From contig OW818647.1 in assembly GCA_942492855.1 (NCBI GenBank), positions 3,410,001 to 3,474,000 of the forward strand: DNA of 64,000 nt, written 5' to 3'. This stretch comes from G963677485 sp942492855. GTDB taxonomy: Bacteria > Armatimonadota > HRBIN16. Both the position numbers and the translations under genes were made by a program. The stretch's first letter is position 1; every line of letters begins with the position of its first letter. The notes beneath the pieces were generated by a model that was not told where the DNA came from, did not search any database, and saw only the letters and a list, made by a program, of their open reading frames with translations. This document shows positions 55,465 through 63,941 of the stretch, piece by piece.

Positions 55465-56589
55465 TTACTCCGTAATCAACTCAACATTCGCTCTGGGAAG
55501 GGTAAACTCGGTGCCGTCTTCCAGCTTCACCACATAGACCCTGGCGTGGGCGCCAGACGGGATGGTGACCAAATCGGCGGGCATCCCGACGACCGTGGCA
55601 ATCTGCCCGAAGTTCGGTTCCCTGATGATCCGTATACGCTGACCGAGCTCCACGCTATGTTGTCCATTTTCGGAAACCTCATTGGCAGAAACGTCCTGGG
55701 CGCATGGCACCACCACCTCTGGACGGATGACTCCAGCTCTGATCTGCGTGGCTCCGTTGATAGACGAACGCTGACCATCCAGCTTCTTGAATAGATCAAA
55801 CGTGTGCTGCGCCATAGGGATGTGCCCAAAGCCTTCGGTCAGGATCAACGTCAATCCGACCTCTTCGTCACCTGTGACCGCCACACCGATCTCACTGCCC
55901 AGGAAGGCAGCAAGGTCAGTATCCAGCATTCCACCGACGACAATGCCCGACACTCCTGCAGCGACGGCGTGTTTCAACGTCTCGCCGGAAATGAATGATC
56001 CGCCTACAACCACCTTGTCGGCATGGCCGTTGGTGATCATCTCTGGCAGCAGTTCATCATCCGGTGACTGACAAACCACGGCGATTTCGCCGTAACGCTC
56101 ACCGCCGACACCAAAGATGCCCTGCACCAGCGCGCCTCGTGCCGAAATCACCACGCCCTCCTCGGGAATCACCATCGTGACCGTGCCGGCTATGTAGGCG
56201 TTGACTTCAAGCGGGTTCGGCTCTTCACGGATGCCCAGATGACCGGACAGCTTGGAGTAGACCTCGGCGGTGCCAGAGAGGGGACTCTTTACGGTGTTCT
56301 TCATTAAGCCAAATAGGCCGCGGCTTTCAGCGATGATGTCTCCCTTTTGCACCTGATGACCAATTTCTATTTTGAGGAACTTCGGCACGTCCTCTGGGTC
56401 CTGGCCCAGCAGTTCCGCTACCTTTACTGTGTGCATGATGCCCGGAATGGCGGCCTTCGCCACGGGCATTTGCGGGGTCACCTCGTCGCCAACGGAGACA
56501 AGAACTTCGCCTTTCAGCGGCAGTCGGCGTGTTTTGGTTAGAAGTGTGTATCCGCTGACAGTCAGTCCAGGTGTATATGCGGTGCCCAA
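55465..56589 (-). CDS. Unrecognised conserved protein with barrel-sandwich-like domains
   Basis: 374 residues. The N-terminal part (LPLKGEVLVSVGDEVTPQMP, KIEIGHQVQKGDIIAESRGL, NTVKSPLSGTAEVYSKLSGH) strongly resembles tandem barrel-sandwich (biotinyl/lipoyl or RnfC-like) hybrids. A middle alpha/beta domain (HADKVVVGGSFISGETLKHA, GVSGIVVGGMLDTDLAAFLG, VGLTLILTEGFGHIPMA) follows, and a KOW/SH3-like end (RIIREPNFGQIATVVGMPAD). No catalytic lysine motif or membrane segment is seen. It lies 6 bases upstream of the response regulator gene on the same strand, so it probably belongs to the same operon. Function unknown. Confidence 0.7.
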   Translation of the reverse strand: MGTAYTPGLTVSGYTLLTKTRRLPLKGEVLVSVGDEVTPQMPVAKAAIPGIMHTVKVAELLGQDPEDVPKFLKIEIGHQVQKGDIIAESRGLFGLMKNTVKSPLSGTAEVYSKLSGHLGIREEPNPLEVNAYIAGTVTMVIPEEGVVISARGALVQGIFGVGGERYGEIAVVCQSPDDELLPEMITNGHADKVVVGGSFISGETLKHAVAAGVSGIVVGGMLDTDLAAFLGSEIGVAVTGDEEVGLTLILTEGFGHIPMAQHTFDLFKKLDGQRSSINGATQIRAGVIRPEVVVPCAQDVSANEVSENGQHSVELGQRIRIIREPNFGQIATVVGMPADLVTIPSGAHARVYVVKLEDGTEFTLPRANVELITE

Positions 56590-56655
56590 GTGTTTCCTCC
56601 GTATACTGCGCCGTTTGTTTACGGTACAGCGTAACTCATTATTGTTATGTGTTTG

Positions 56656-57441
56656 TTAAGCGATGAGTACTTGTTCTTTACTGAACAGCCTTCGAAACGC
56701 CAGCCCGATGATCGACAGGCTGCCGATGGCGGTGGCGGTGGTCATCATGAACATCACCACAATCTGGTATTTCACGGCCATCCTCGGATCGGCTCCACCG
56801 ATGATCTGGCCTGTCATCATACCGGGAAGGCTGACGATGCCCACCACCATCAGCGCATTGATGCTTGGGGTCATGCCCACCTGAAGCGCGGCCCTGACCG
56901 AGTCGATCACCGCCTCCCAGGGTGAGGCACCCATCGCCAACCGCTGCTCGATCTCGTCGCGCCGGAGCCGTGCCTCGCGGAACAGGCTCTCCACCGAAAG
57001 GCTCATGGCGGTCATGCTGTTGCCCAGCAACATCCCACAGATCGGGATGGCCACACGCGGTGACCACACCGGCTCCGGCCGGATGATAAAACCCAGCACG
57101 ATCACCGCCGTCAGCAGGGTGCTGGTCCATAAACTGGCGAAGGCCATCCACTTGGGCAGACCCTTAGCCGAAGGAGCTCTTTTTAGCGCATCTTGTGTGG
57201 CGGCAAAACTCATCAAACAGAACACCAGCAACACTAGCCAGAGGTTGGCGTTCTGAAACAACCAAACCAAAATGTATCCTGTGACCGTAAGCTGCACGAT
57301 GGTGCGCACGGCACCCACCAGCAGATTGCGCCACAAACCAAGGCCCATCATGGCACTGACGCTGCCCGTGAGCAGCAACAAGATTGCGCTCAACAGCAAC
57401 TGCCCGTTTGTAATCGGGATCACTCCGGTACTTGCTGGCAT
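56656..57441 (-). CDS. FetB-like ABC transporter permease
   Basis: 261 residues from the ATG at 57441, which lies 2 bases after the stop codon of the upstream gene; a longer reading to 57570 would overlap that gene. About 7 transmembrane helices, with RNLLVGAVRTIVQLTVTGYI, PICGMLLGNSMTAMSLSVES, EIEQRLAMGASPWEAVIDSV and IVSLPGMMTGQIIGGADP, which are typical of the FetB/YbbM (UPF0014) family. FetAB exports iron and gives peroxide resistance in E. coli. No FetA ATPase gene is nearby. Confidence 0.88.
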   Translation of the reverse strand: MPASTGVIPITNGQLLLSAILLLLTGSVSAMMGLGLWRNLLVGAVRTIVQLTVTGYILVWLFQNANLWLVLLVFCLMSFAATQDALKRAPSAKGLPKWMAFASLWTSTLLTAVIVLGFIIRPEPVWSPRVAIPICGMLLGNSMTAMSLSVESLFREARLRRDEIEQRLAMGASPWEAVIDSVRAALQVGMTPSINALMVVGIVSLPGMMTGQIIGGADPRMAVKYQIVVMFMMTTATAIGSLSIIGLAFRRLFSKEQVLIA

Positions 57442-57443
57442 CG

Positions 57444-58679
57444 CTATTGCCGCGGCCTCTCTTTGACAGTAGGGGAGCTTACCAGAATGGTCTTGTCCTT
57501 CACACCCAGCGTGTAGTTGCTGTATTTCAAAGCTTTGCTTGTGTAATTGGGAAGCGCGTTGAGCAGCCATACCCCGTTCTTCTTAACCATCGGCAGAAGT
57601 AATCCGCTTTGAGATGGATCCGGTTGATAGATGGCGATGCCCTCCATACTGGTATCTTTGCTGGCAGTGGTGCCACGCGAGGAATCCAGCATAACCCACA
57701 TGGGTACCCATGAGGGGAGCTTGACGCATGATTCGGGTTTGTCAGACTTCAACGCACTGCTTCCGAACTGGGTCCGGATGGGTTCAAGCTGCCGTGCAGT
57801 CAGCACACTCTTTGGTGAGCTGCCATGAATGTAGAGCGCATTCAGCTCACTAAGCTTCCCGCGCACCATCGATCCCGCGACGGCCTGAGCACTGGCCAGC
57901 ATGCCCGCGAATTCGGAGGAGCTTTGCTTGTATACCGCGTTGCTCAACCGCCAATCCTTCAGCTTCTGTGGTGCTTTTTGTACCTTTGGCGGCTCGGGCT
58001 TAACGAGGGGTTTTGGCTTCGGTTTGATATTTGCTGATGGTTTGGCTTTGGGTTTTGCAAGATCCGGTAGTTTCGGGGCCAGGATGAACTTGGCGAGTGC
58101 CTTGTCCTTTTTTTCGGCGGTGTTGACCAGCAGCACGCTGTTCAGCTTATTCTGGCTGGCGATGTAGTCGAAATGCCAGTCGTTGTTGACTTTGACAAAC
58201 CGGAAGAGATACCCGTCGATCTTGATGGCATCGGGCAGCCCCTCTAGGCTGAAGATGGGGCTAGGCTCTGTGCCAGGGACCATGGCAACCCAGGCCTCTT
58301 CGGAGCCGCTTGACAGAACCTTGACGCTGTAGTCCAGACCCATCTGCAGGTTGTGGGTCATCGTCAGCAGATGGTTCATGCCTTGCTCTTTTGTGAAGCA
58401 GGCATCAATTAATGGCTTTGAACCATCGTCCAGTCGACCAAGCACCGCAGCTCTGTCACGGGCGCGTAACGCAGCGATGAAGTGCTGGAGTGCGCCCTCG
58501 GGCTGGTCAATGTTCGGGATGTAGATCATCCATGCCACACCACTACGCCACGGGATGATGCCATTCGCCGGTTTGGCTGTGGACGTTGGGACCGACCCTC
58601 CGCCCATCATCTGAGCAGATGCGATCTGTGCGCACAGCAAAGATAGGGCCACGCATTTCAGCAGATACTTCAATCCCAT
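57444..58679 (-). CDS. Exported protein with a Lys/Pro-rich linker, unknown function
   Basis: 411 residues with a signal peptide (KCVALSLLCAQIASAQ). An N-terminal domain (PEGALQHFIAALRARDRAAV to about residue 190) resembles the NTF2-like/DUF4878 style in which an exported domain begins with a predicted helix and ends in a sheet. A linker of lysine-proline repeats (KPKAKPSANIKPKPKPLVKP, about 210-240) separates it from a second domain of similar layout. No known motif is present. It is cotranscribed with the FetB-like gene. Confidence 0.7.
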   Translation of the reverse strand: MGLKYLLKCVALSLLCAQIASAQMMGGGSVPTSTAKPANGIIPWRSGVAWMIYIPNIDQPEGALQHFIAALRARDRAAVLGRLDDGSKPLIDACFTKEQGMNHLLTMTHNLQMGLDYSVKVLSSGSEEAWVAMVPGTEPSPIFSLEGLPDAIKIDGYLFRFVKVNNDWHFDYIASQNKLNSVLLVNTAEKKDKALAKFILAPKLPDLAKPKAKPSANIKPKPKPLVKPEPPKVQKAPQKLKDWRLSNAVYKQSSSEFAGMLASAQAVAGSMVRGKLSELNALYIHGSSPKSVLTARQLEPIRTQFGSSALKSDKPESCVKLPSWVPMWVMLDSSRGTTASKDTSMEGIAIYQPDPSQSGLLLPMVKKNGVWLLNALPNYTSKALKYSNYTLGVKDKTILVSSPTVKERPRQ

Positions 58680-58770
58680 GTCCTCCGAACGTATTAAAAT
58701 CGTAACTACTCAGCATTAGGCGATGATCGTGCATTAGTTCACGATCGGCATGCTGAAAGAGCTTCCGGAC

Positions 58771-58994
58771 ACCCACGAAGTGGGTAAGATTCTTATAGCC
58801 ACGGGTAAGCGCCAGCGCAACCCGTGGAAGACGGCAAGTAACCATCTACCCCGAAGTGGGTCGGCATGGTTTTACCTGTATAATGTTCTGCGATATGGTC
58901 CGACCCCCTATTCGGGGGTAAACACTTTAGCCCTATTCCAGGGGTATCGCTTCGCTCACCCCTGGCTATAAGAACAACTACCCACTTCGTGGGT
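58771..58994. repeat. REP-like hairpin cluster
   Basis: In the 510-base gap: ACCCAC-GA-GTGGGT type hairpin (58771-58785), CCACGGGT...ACCCGTGG (58799-58827), CCCCC-TATTC-GGGGG (58904-58918), CCAGGGGT...ACCCCTGG (58938-58965) and ACCCAC-TTC-GTGGGT (58980-58994). The left and right arms are inverted copies: TAAGATTCTTATAGCCACGGG on the left, and CCTGGCTATAAGAACAACTA on the right. The stem-then-ATAGCC layout resembles the IS200/RayT-associated REP elements of other phyla. No RayT gene is in the window. The rest of 58680-59189 shows no gene. Confidence 0.7.
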
Positions 58995-59189
58995 GCCCGT
59001 AGGGATGCCTGAAAGTGGTGCGCCTACGCAGAACAGACACTTGGCAATCAAAACTGACGGCTGAGCAGTTACTAAAAATCATTATCATGGCCGCGGTGAT
59101 GCAGCCATTTTGTGCTCCACTGTGTTAAGTGTAGCACGGATACGCACATGGTGCTCGATACCGGCCGACACAACAAGTAGAATAATAGT

Positions 59190-60137
59190 ATGAAATGGCT
59201 TTATAAAATAGGCTTGCCTTTATATGCACAGTGGACACTGTTATATCTACTGATGGTTGCGTTTGCCAAGCTGTGCGAACCGATGGGTTGGTGGCCGTTC
59301 ATAATGGTGGACTACCTTCCTGTGGTTGTCCTTGTGGCGCCGGTATTATTGGTGGCTATTGTTTATGGAATATGCCGTTGGCCTCGACCTGCCTGGATAC
59401 TGGGTTTATCTGGCTTGATTTGTCTGGTCTGCTGGACGGATTGGATTCCGTTTCGGCCACAGCCTTCGTCCTACCGCGGAGCCATCCGGCTGGTGACATG
59501 GAACACTAAGTGGAACGGCGGGCTGGCTGAAGTGCCGGCCTTATTAAAGCGCGAACATCCGGATGTAATCTGCCTGCAAGAGGTCATGGCGGAAGGCCGT
59601 ACGGACCCGCTGTGGGAGACGCTACGCAAGCAAGGATGGTATGTGGTCCAACAACGGCAGTACGCCGTGATCAGCCGGTTCCCTGTGCAGATGACAGGTC
59701 TGAACCCAAACATGATGGCGGTAGAGCTTCGTATTGATAAAACGCGGCTACGGATCACCACAGCCCACCTCTGGCTACCGTACAACCTGCTGGCGAAGAC
59801 CCCCCGTCAGTACCAGCGCAGTATCTGGCCGATGTCGTGGTATAGGAACAAGCAGGTCGATGCCATTTTACAAGGCGACCTGCTGCCCGATATCGTGTGT
59901 GGTGACATGAACACGCCGCCCCATACCGCTCTGTGGAGCCGGTTTACCGCGCGGTACCAGGACAGCCATCTGGCCGGCGGTGTGGATACGGGGATGACAT
60001 ATCCCAGCCAACTGCCGATAATACGCATTGACCATGTGTTTTTAGCTCCCCGCCTGAAGGTGTTGAAAAGCCGTGCGATGCATCTGCCTGGTTCCGACCA
60101 CCGCGCCGTGATGGTGGAGTTTCTTCTAAATCGATAG
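59190..60137 (+). CDS. Endonuclease/exonuclease/phosphatase family membrane-anchored hydrolase
   Basis: 315 residues. Three N-terminal transmembrane helices (about residues 10-30, 40-62, 68-85) are followed by an EEP catalytic domain: VTWNTKWNGG (Asn metal ligand), DVICLQEVM (Glu), HLWLPYN, VCGDMNTPPHTALW (Asp/Asn), and the terminal SDHRAVMVEF (Asp-His). The family includes DNases, phospholipases and phosphatases; the membrane anchoring favours an extracytoplasmic phosphodiesterase. Substrate unknown. Confidence 0.88.
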   Translation: MKWLYKIGLPLYAQWTLLYLLMVAFAKLCEPMGWWPFIMVDYLPVVVLVAPVLLVAIVYGICRWPRPAWILGLSGLICLVCWTDWIPFRPQPSSYRGAIRLVTWNTKWNGGLAEVPALLKREHPDVICLQEVMAEGRTDPLWETLRKQGWYVVQQRQYAVISRFPVQMTGLNPNMMAVELRIDKTRLRITTAHLWLPYNLLAKTPRQYQRSIWPMSWYRNKQVDAILQGDLLPDIVCGDMNTPPHTALWSRFTARYQDSHLAGGVDTGMTYPSQLPIIRIDHVFLAPRLKVLKSRAMHLPGSDHRAVMVEFLLNR

Positions 60138-60439
60138 GAATTGCCTAACCTGCGGCGCGACGCAATACACCACACGCGGATGCGCCGAATTCGCGTAGGG
60201 TATAACACCACAAGGCTAACCATGAGCCGCCGGCATTTCACATCTCTGACACACGATCTGTGTAACTACTGTGTTAAAACCGTGTATTGTCCGCTTGATG
60301 CCCACTACTGAGATACATGATGTATATCTTCGCTGTTTAGATCGTCTAATATGATGAAAGCGCTAAAGGGTAACTCCCGCAGCCTTCCCCGGCACGATGG
60401 AGTGCTGAGAGTGAGCGACGGTGAACAGGAGGCCTTCAA
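60138..60439 (+). other. Intergenic leader before the prepilin-like gene
   Basis: About 300 bases. A long leader-like segment (60360-60430: AAGCGCTAAAGGGTAACTCC, then GCACGATGGAGTGCTGAGAG) precedes the AACAGGAGG ribosome site (60424-60432). It contains possible short hairpins but I cannot match it to a known riboswitch class. No gene is seen. Confidence 0.35.
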
Positions 60440-61246
60440 ATGTCCCGTGAAAAACATCAAAGCGGCTTTACGCTAATAGAGCTGCTCGTAGTCATCGCGA
60501 TCATCGCGATACTAGCTTCGATCCTATTCCCTGTATTCGGCACCGCCAGAGAACGGGCCAAGCAGATCAGTTGTATGAGCAATATCAAGCAGATTGGGCT
60601 TGCCATACGGCTGTATGCCGATGACGCAGATGGCGAATTCCCCAATGGGTGTTCTGGTGAAGAGGGGACCCCTGCGCAGATGCCCAACTGGATCATCAAC
60701 AATACCGTGCCTGATCCGGCTCCAGACGCAGGACCTGGGGCGGTCGCTGGAGCGTGTGGCGATAATGCCCGGTTCTACCGGTTCTTAATGAACTACCAGA
60801 TGGCCAACTACCTAAAAGCACCCAGCATGTGGTACTGCCCCAGCAGCCAAATCAAAAACACCCCGCAGAATAGGGCGCAGGGTCTGCAAACCTACGTTTG
60901 GGCTACGAACTGGATATATAACACCTGCGATGGATCGAACCCTTGCGTGAATTACGGCTCACCATCAGACCCCGAGTATCGAAACCTGACCACTGACCCC
61001 ATGAGCGACTCCAGCAACTATGTGTCTGAACGTATGTTGCTGACCGACTACGGCCTAATGGGCTGGGACGGACCGGACGCCCGCGACGACAACAATAACC
61101 TGGTGAAGGATCGGGCGAACAGACGTAACCACGACCGTGGCTATAATGTGGTCTACTTTGATGGACATGCAGGTTTGATCAAGTTTGGCCAGAAATGGAC
61201 CACCACTCCCGCTACTGGCTGGCCGCAATCCATGGCACCACAGTAA
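60440..61246 (+). CDS. Type IV prepilin-like (DUF1559-type) secreted protein
   Basis: 268 residues. The class III leader is SREKHQSG followed by FTLIELLVVIAIIAILASIL, cleaved by prepilin peptidase after the glycine. Then comes FPVFGTARERAKQISCMSNI, a hallmark of the large prepilin-like families of Armatimonadota, Planctomycetota and Lentisphaerota. The C-terminus RNHDRGYNVVYFDGHAGLIK carries an H-X9-DG-like motif. Four or more cysteines in the middle (CGDN, YCPSS, NTCDGSNPC) suggest disulfides. Such proteins form pseudopili or surface fibres; the role here is unknown. Confidence 0.92.
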   Translation: MSREKHQSGFTLIELLVVIAIIAILASILFPVFGTARERAKQISCMSNIKQIGLAIRLYADDADGEFPNGCSGEEGTPAQMPNWIINNTVPDPAPDAGPGAVAGACGDNARFYRFLMNYQMANYLKAPSMWYCPSSQIKNTPQNRAQGLQTYVWATNWIYNTCDGSNPCVNYGSPSDPEYRNLTTDPMSDSSNYVSERMLLTDYGLMGWDGPDARDDNNNLVKDRANRRNHDRGYNVVYFDGHAGLIKFGQKWTTTPATGWPQSMAPQ

Positions 61247-61285
61247 AGGTATCTATCGGCCTGTGGGCTTATGGTCACAGGATAA

Positions 61286-61329
61286 GACCGGACCGTGGGG
61301 TGAGGCGTGCCTCGCCCCGCGGTCCGGTC
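61286..61329. repeat. Long imperfect palindrome
   Basis: A 44-base palindrome with outer arms GACCGGACCG (61286-61295) and CGGTCCGGTC (61320-61329), and an inner GGGGTGAGGC-GT-GCCTCGCCCC nearly identical to the hairpin at 44626-44647. It may end transcription of the prepilin gene. The remaining sequence to 61600 shows no convincing gene. Confidence 0.65.
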
Positions 61330-61600
61330 ATAGCCATTTCTTCGCCATCTGTGTATTGCCTATCTCTCAATCCAACAACTCTCCGTTCACAGTGTTCGTT
61401 TTGTGCCCGAATGGTATTTCATGATACAATTCTACTGGACAATGCCCGTCTATGACGCGTCGATTTACTGGGAACATCCACGAAGAACCCCTCGTGTCCA
61501 TCTTGGCCTGCACCCATCAAATCATCCGCCAGACGGGCGATATCTGTTTATCTGAAGCTGTCATATGCAGCTCAACATCACTTCGAGAAGGCGAGAAAAA

Positions 61601-62095
61601 ATGGAAAACTCAACTCACAAGAGCATCCTGCAAATCCTTGAGCGCGACGCCCGTACCACAACTGCCCAAATAGCAGCTATGTTGGACATCAAGGAGGCAG
61701 ATGCCGCCGCTGCCATCGCACAACTCGAAGCCGATGGCATCATCAGACGTCACAAAACCATTGTAGACTGGGAGCTTTTTGGCGATGAGCGCGTATATGC
61801 CTTCATCGATGTACGCGTCAGTCCCGCGCGTGAGGTGGGTTACGATGGCGTCGCTGAGCGCATCTACCGGTTCCCTCAGGTACATGCCGTCTATCTTGTT
61901 TCTGGTGGTCAGGATCTCCGTGTCATCATCAGCGGACGTACTATGAAGGAGGTCGCCTCCTTCGTTTCTGAGCGTCTAGCCCCGATTGACCGGATTGAGT
62001 CCTGCAACACCCAGTTCATCCTGAAGCGATACAAAGAGGATGATGAGATATTCGGTGAGATCGATACAGATAACAGGTTGGTGATGGCTCCATGA
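61601..62095 (+). CDS. Lrp/AsnC-family transcriptional regulator
   Basis: 164 residues from the ATG at 61601, with GAAGGCGAG upstream; the longer frame to 61565 is not needed. The N-terminal helix-turn-helix (NSTHKSILQILERDARTTTA, QIAAMLDIKEADAAAAIAQL) is followed by EADGIIRRHKTIVDWELFGD and a RAM-type ligand domain (VYAFIDVRVSP, VHAVYLVSGGQDLRVIISGR). It is overlapped by the aminotransferase ATG (ATGA), as in the yugG-patA arrangement of Bacillus. It probably regulates amino-acid metabolism, perhaps its own operon. Confidence 0.92.
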   Translation: MENSTHKSILQILERDARTTTAQIAAMLDIKEADAAAAIAQLEADGIIRRHKTIVDWELFGDERVYAFIDVRVSPAREVGYDGVAERIYRFPQVHAVYLVSGGQDLRVIISGRTMKEVASFVSERLAPIDRIESCNTQFILKRYKEDDEIFGEIDTDNRLVMAP

Positions 62096-63258
62096 AATCT
62101 TTAAACACAGTAGTAGAACAGGTACCGCCCTCTGGCATAAGGCGGTTTTTCGATGTGGCTGCGCAGATGCCCGAGGCGATTTCGCTGGGCGTGGGTGAGC
62201 CTGACTTCGTGACACCCTGGCATATCCGTGAAGCCGCCATCTACTCTATTGAACGCGGAATCACCAGCTATACCAGCAACTACGGGCTGTTAAGCCTGCG
62301 TCAGCGCATCTCGGAGCACCTGGCCAATATGTATGACGTGCATTACCGGCCAGACGACCAGATATTGATCACTGTTGGTGTCAGCGAAGGGCTTGATCTG
62401 GCACTGCGAGTGCTGTTGAACCCCGGCGATGAAGTGATCTATTTTGAACCCAGCTACGTCAGCTACGAGCCGTGCATTTTGTTGGCGGGTGGCAAGCCGG
62501 TTCCTGTGCCCACCAAGCGTGAAACGGGGTTTCAGCCTGAGCCTGAGATGGTAGAGCAGATGATCACCCCGCGGACCAAGGCGATCCTGGTGTGCTACCC
62601 AAATAACCCCACCGGTGTAGTGGCATCGAAGGAGAGTTTGGAGGCAATTATGAAAATCGCCATCAAACACGACCTTTATGTGATATCAGATGAGATTTAC
62701 GATCGTCTGACATATGATGCTATACATACCTGCGTGGCTGCTTTGCCTGGTGCCGAGGAGCGCACGTTGTTGCTGGGTGGTTTCAGTAAGGCATATGCCA
62801 TGACTGGCTGGCGGTTGGGGTGGGCATGCGCCCCGGCTCACATCATCGAGATGATGATGAAGATTCACCAGTACACCATGCTGTGCGCGCCGATCACCGC
62901 CCAAAAAGCGGCTGAAGAGGCGATCATGCACGGTGAAGATGAAGTAATTCGCATGCATGATGAGTATGACAGGCGCCGAAGATACATTGTGAAGCGTCTA
63001 AATGAGATGGGGCTGGATTGTCCGACACCTAAAGGGGCATTCTATGTCTTTCCGTGCATCACCCGCACTGGCCTGAGCAGTGAGGAGTTCGTCGAGCGTC
63101 TGCTGCTGGAATCTAAGGTGGCCGTCGTACCCGGTAACGTGTTTGGAGCCAGTGGGGAGGGGCATGTTCGGATGAGCTATGCTTCTGCATTGCCACGAAT
63201 AGAAGAAGCGATGTCTCGTATAGAGACTTTCGTTAACAAACTCGCGATTTGCGTATGA
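62092..63258 (+). CDS. PLP-dependent class I/II aminotransferase
   Basis: 388 residues. Fold-type I aminotransferase: SLGVGEPDFVTPWHIREAA, YTSNYGLLSLRQRISEHL, VGVSEGLDLALRVLLNPGD, CYPNNPTGVV, ISDEIYDRLTY, the PLP lysine K233 in GGFSKAYAMTGWRLGW, and the C-terminal substrate arginine in VRMSYA. This matches the PatA/aspartate-type subgroup that often pairs with an AsnC regulator. The amino donor is probably aspartate, alanine or an aromatic amino acid. Translationally coupled to the regulator. Confidence 0.93.
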   Translation: MKSLNTVVEQVPPSGIRRFFDVAAQMPEAISLGVGEPDFVTPWHIREAAIYSIERGITSYTSNYGLLSLRQRISEHLANMYDVHYRPDDQILITVGVSEGLDLALRVLLNPGDEVIYFEPSYVSYEPCILLAGGKPVPVPTKRETGFQPEPEMVEQMITPRTKAILVCYPNNPTGVVASKESLEAIMKIAIKHDLYVISDEIYDRLTYDAIHTCVAALPGAEERTLLLGGFSKAYAMTGWRLGWACAPAHIIEMMMKIHQYTMLCAPITAQKAAEEAIMHGEDEVIRMHDEYDRRRRYIVKRLNEMGLDCPTPKGAFYVFPCITRTGLSSEEFVERLLLESKVAVVPGNVFGASGEGHVRMSYASALPRIEEAMSRIETFVNKLAICV

Positions 63259-63272
63259 AGGAGACTATCATC

Positions 63273-63890
63273 TTGAAAATGCTGCACGCCTTCGCGGCTG
63301 TTTCGGCCGGTTGCGTCCTTGCTTGTGCTGCCAATGCGGACAGGCTGATTACCATACCGACGGCGCCCAGTCTCGGTATCGCACAGACCAAGATGGAGGT
63401 TTTGCATGCCGATTCACGCGGCGGTGAAACACGGTATTGGGCAAATGTGGGGCTGCCGATGGGGCTGGAGATTAGTGTTGACGGCGAATCAACGGAAGTC
63501 CACTCCGATATGGGGTTTGGATTGCAATACACCGTGCTACCCGACACGGGCTTTACGCCCGCGATTGGCATTGGCGTGACGGACCTGACTAGCCGGACCG
63601 ATGCAGGCAGCGGACTCTATTTGGCCGCTAGTTTTCAACTACCGTATCTACCAGAAAATCAATTGGTGAACTCCATCAAACTATTCGCCGGGTTAGGTGA
63701 GGGCCGTTATGCAGGGGCCTTCTTCGGCACGGAGATGGGACTTACTAACAACCTGACACTTAGAGCAGAATACGACAGCCGCGACTTCAATACTGCGCTT
63801 GATTGGCGTGCGGTCAATGGCGTCTCTGTGACGATTGCGAACCTCAACGATCAGTTGAATTACGGTTTCAGGGTACAGATCGGCTTATAA
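63273..63890 (+). CDS. Probable outer-membrane beta-barrel protein
   Basis: 205 residues from TTG 63273, which lies 9 bases after AAGGAG (63258-63263); ATG 63279 is the alternative, and the longest reading starts inside the aminotransferase end. A signal peptide (LKMLHAFAAVSAGCVLACAANA) precedes alternating strands (TRYWANVGLPMGLEISVDGE, SGLYLAASFQLPYL, LTLRAEYDSRDFNTALDW, LNYGFRVQIGL) with an aromatic/hydrophobic terminal residue, typical of outer-membrane barrels in the YjbH/DUF-like group. It supports a diderm host. Confidence 0.7.
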   Translation: MKMLHAFAAVSAGCVLACAANADRLITIPTAPSLGIAQTKMEVLHADSRGGETRYWANVGLPMGLEISVDGESTEVHSDMGFGLQYTVLPDTGFTPAIGIGVTDLTSRTDAGSGLYLAASFQLPYLPENQLVNSIKLFAGLGEGRYAGAFFGTEMGLTNNLTLRAEYDSRDFNTALDWRAVNGVSVTIANLNDQLNYGFRVQIGL

Positions 63891-63904
63891 CCGATGAATC
63901 ATCA

Positions 63905-63936
63905 AAGGCCACTCAGCGCAGAAGTGGCCTTGTAAT
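63905..63936 (+). terminator. Terminator hairpin after the outer-membrane-like gene
   Basis: Stem AAGGCCACT (63905-63913) and AGTGGCCTT (63923-63931) with a 9-base loop; the tail GTAAT is a weak U-tract. Confidence 0.6.
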
Positions 63937-63941
63937 ACGAA

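Noticed and set aside
61452..61673. 73-residue frame before the AsnC regulator
   Set aside because: It overlaps the start of the regulator in another frame, has no recognisable motif and no convincing ribosome site.
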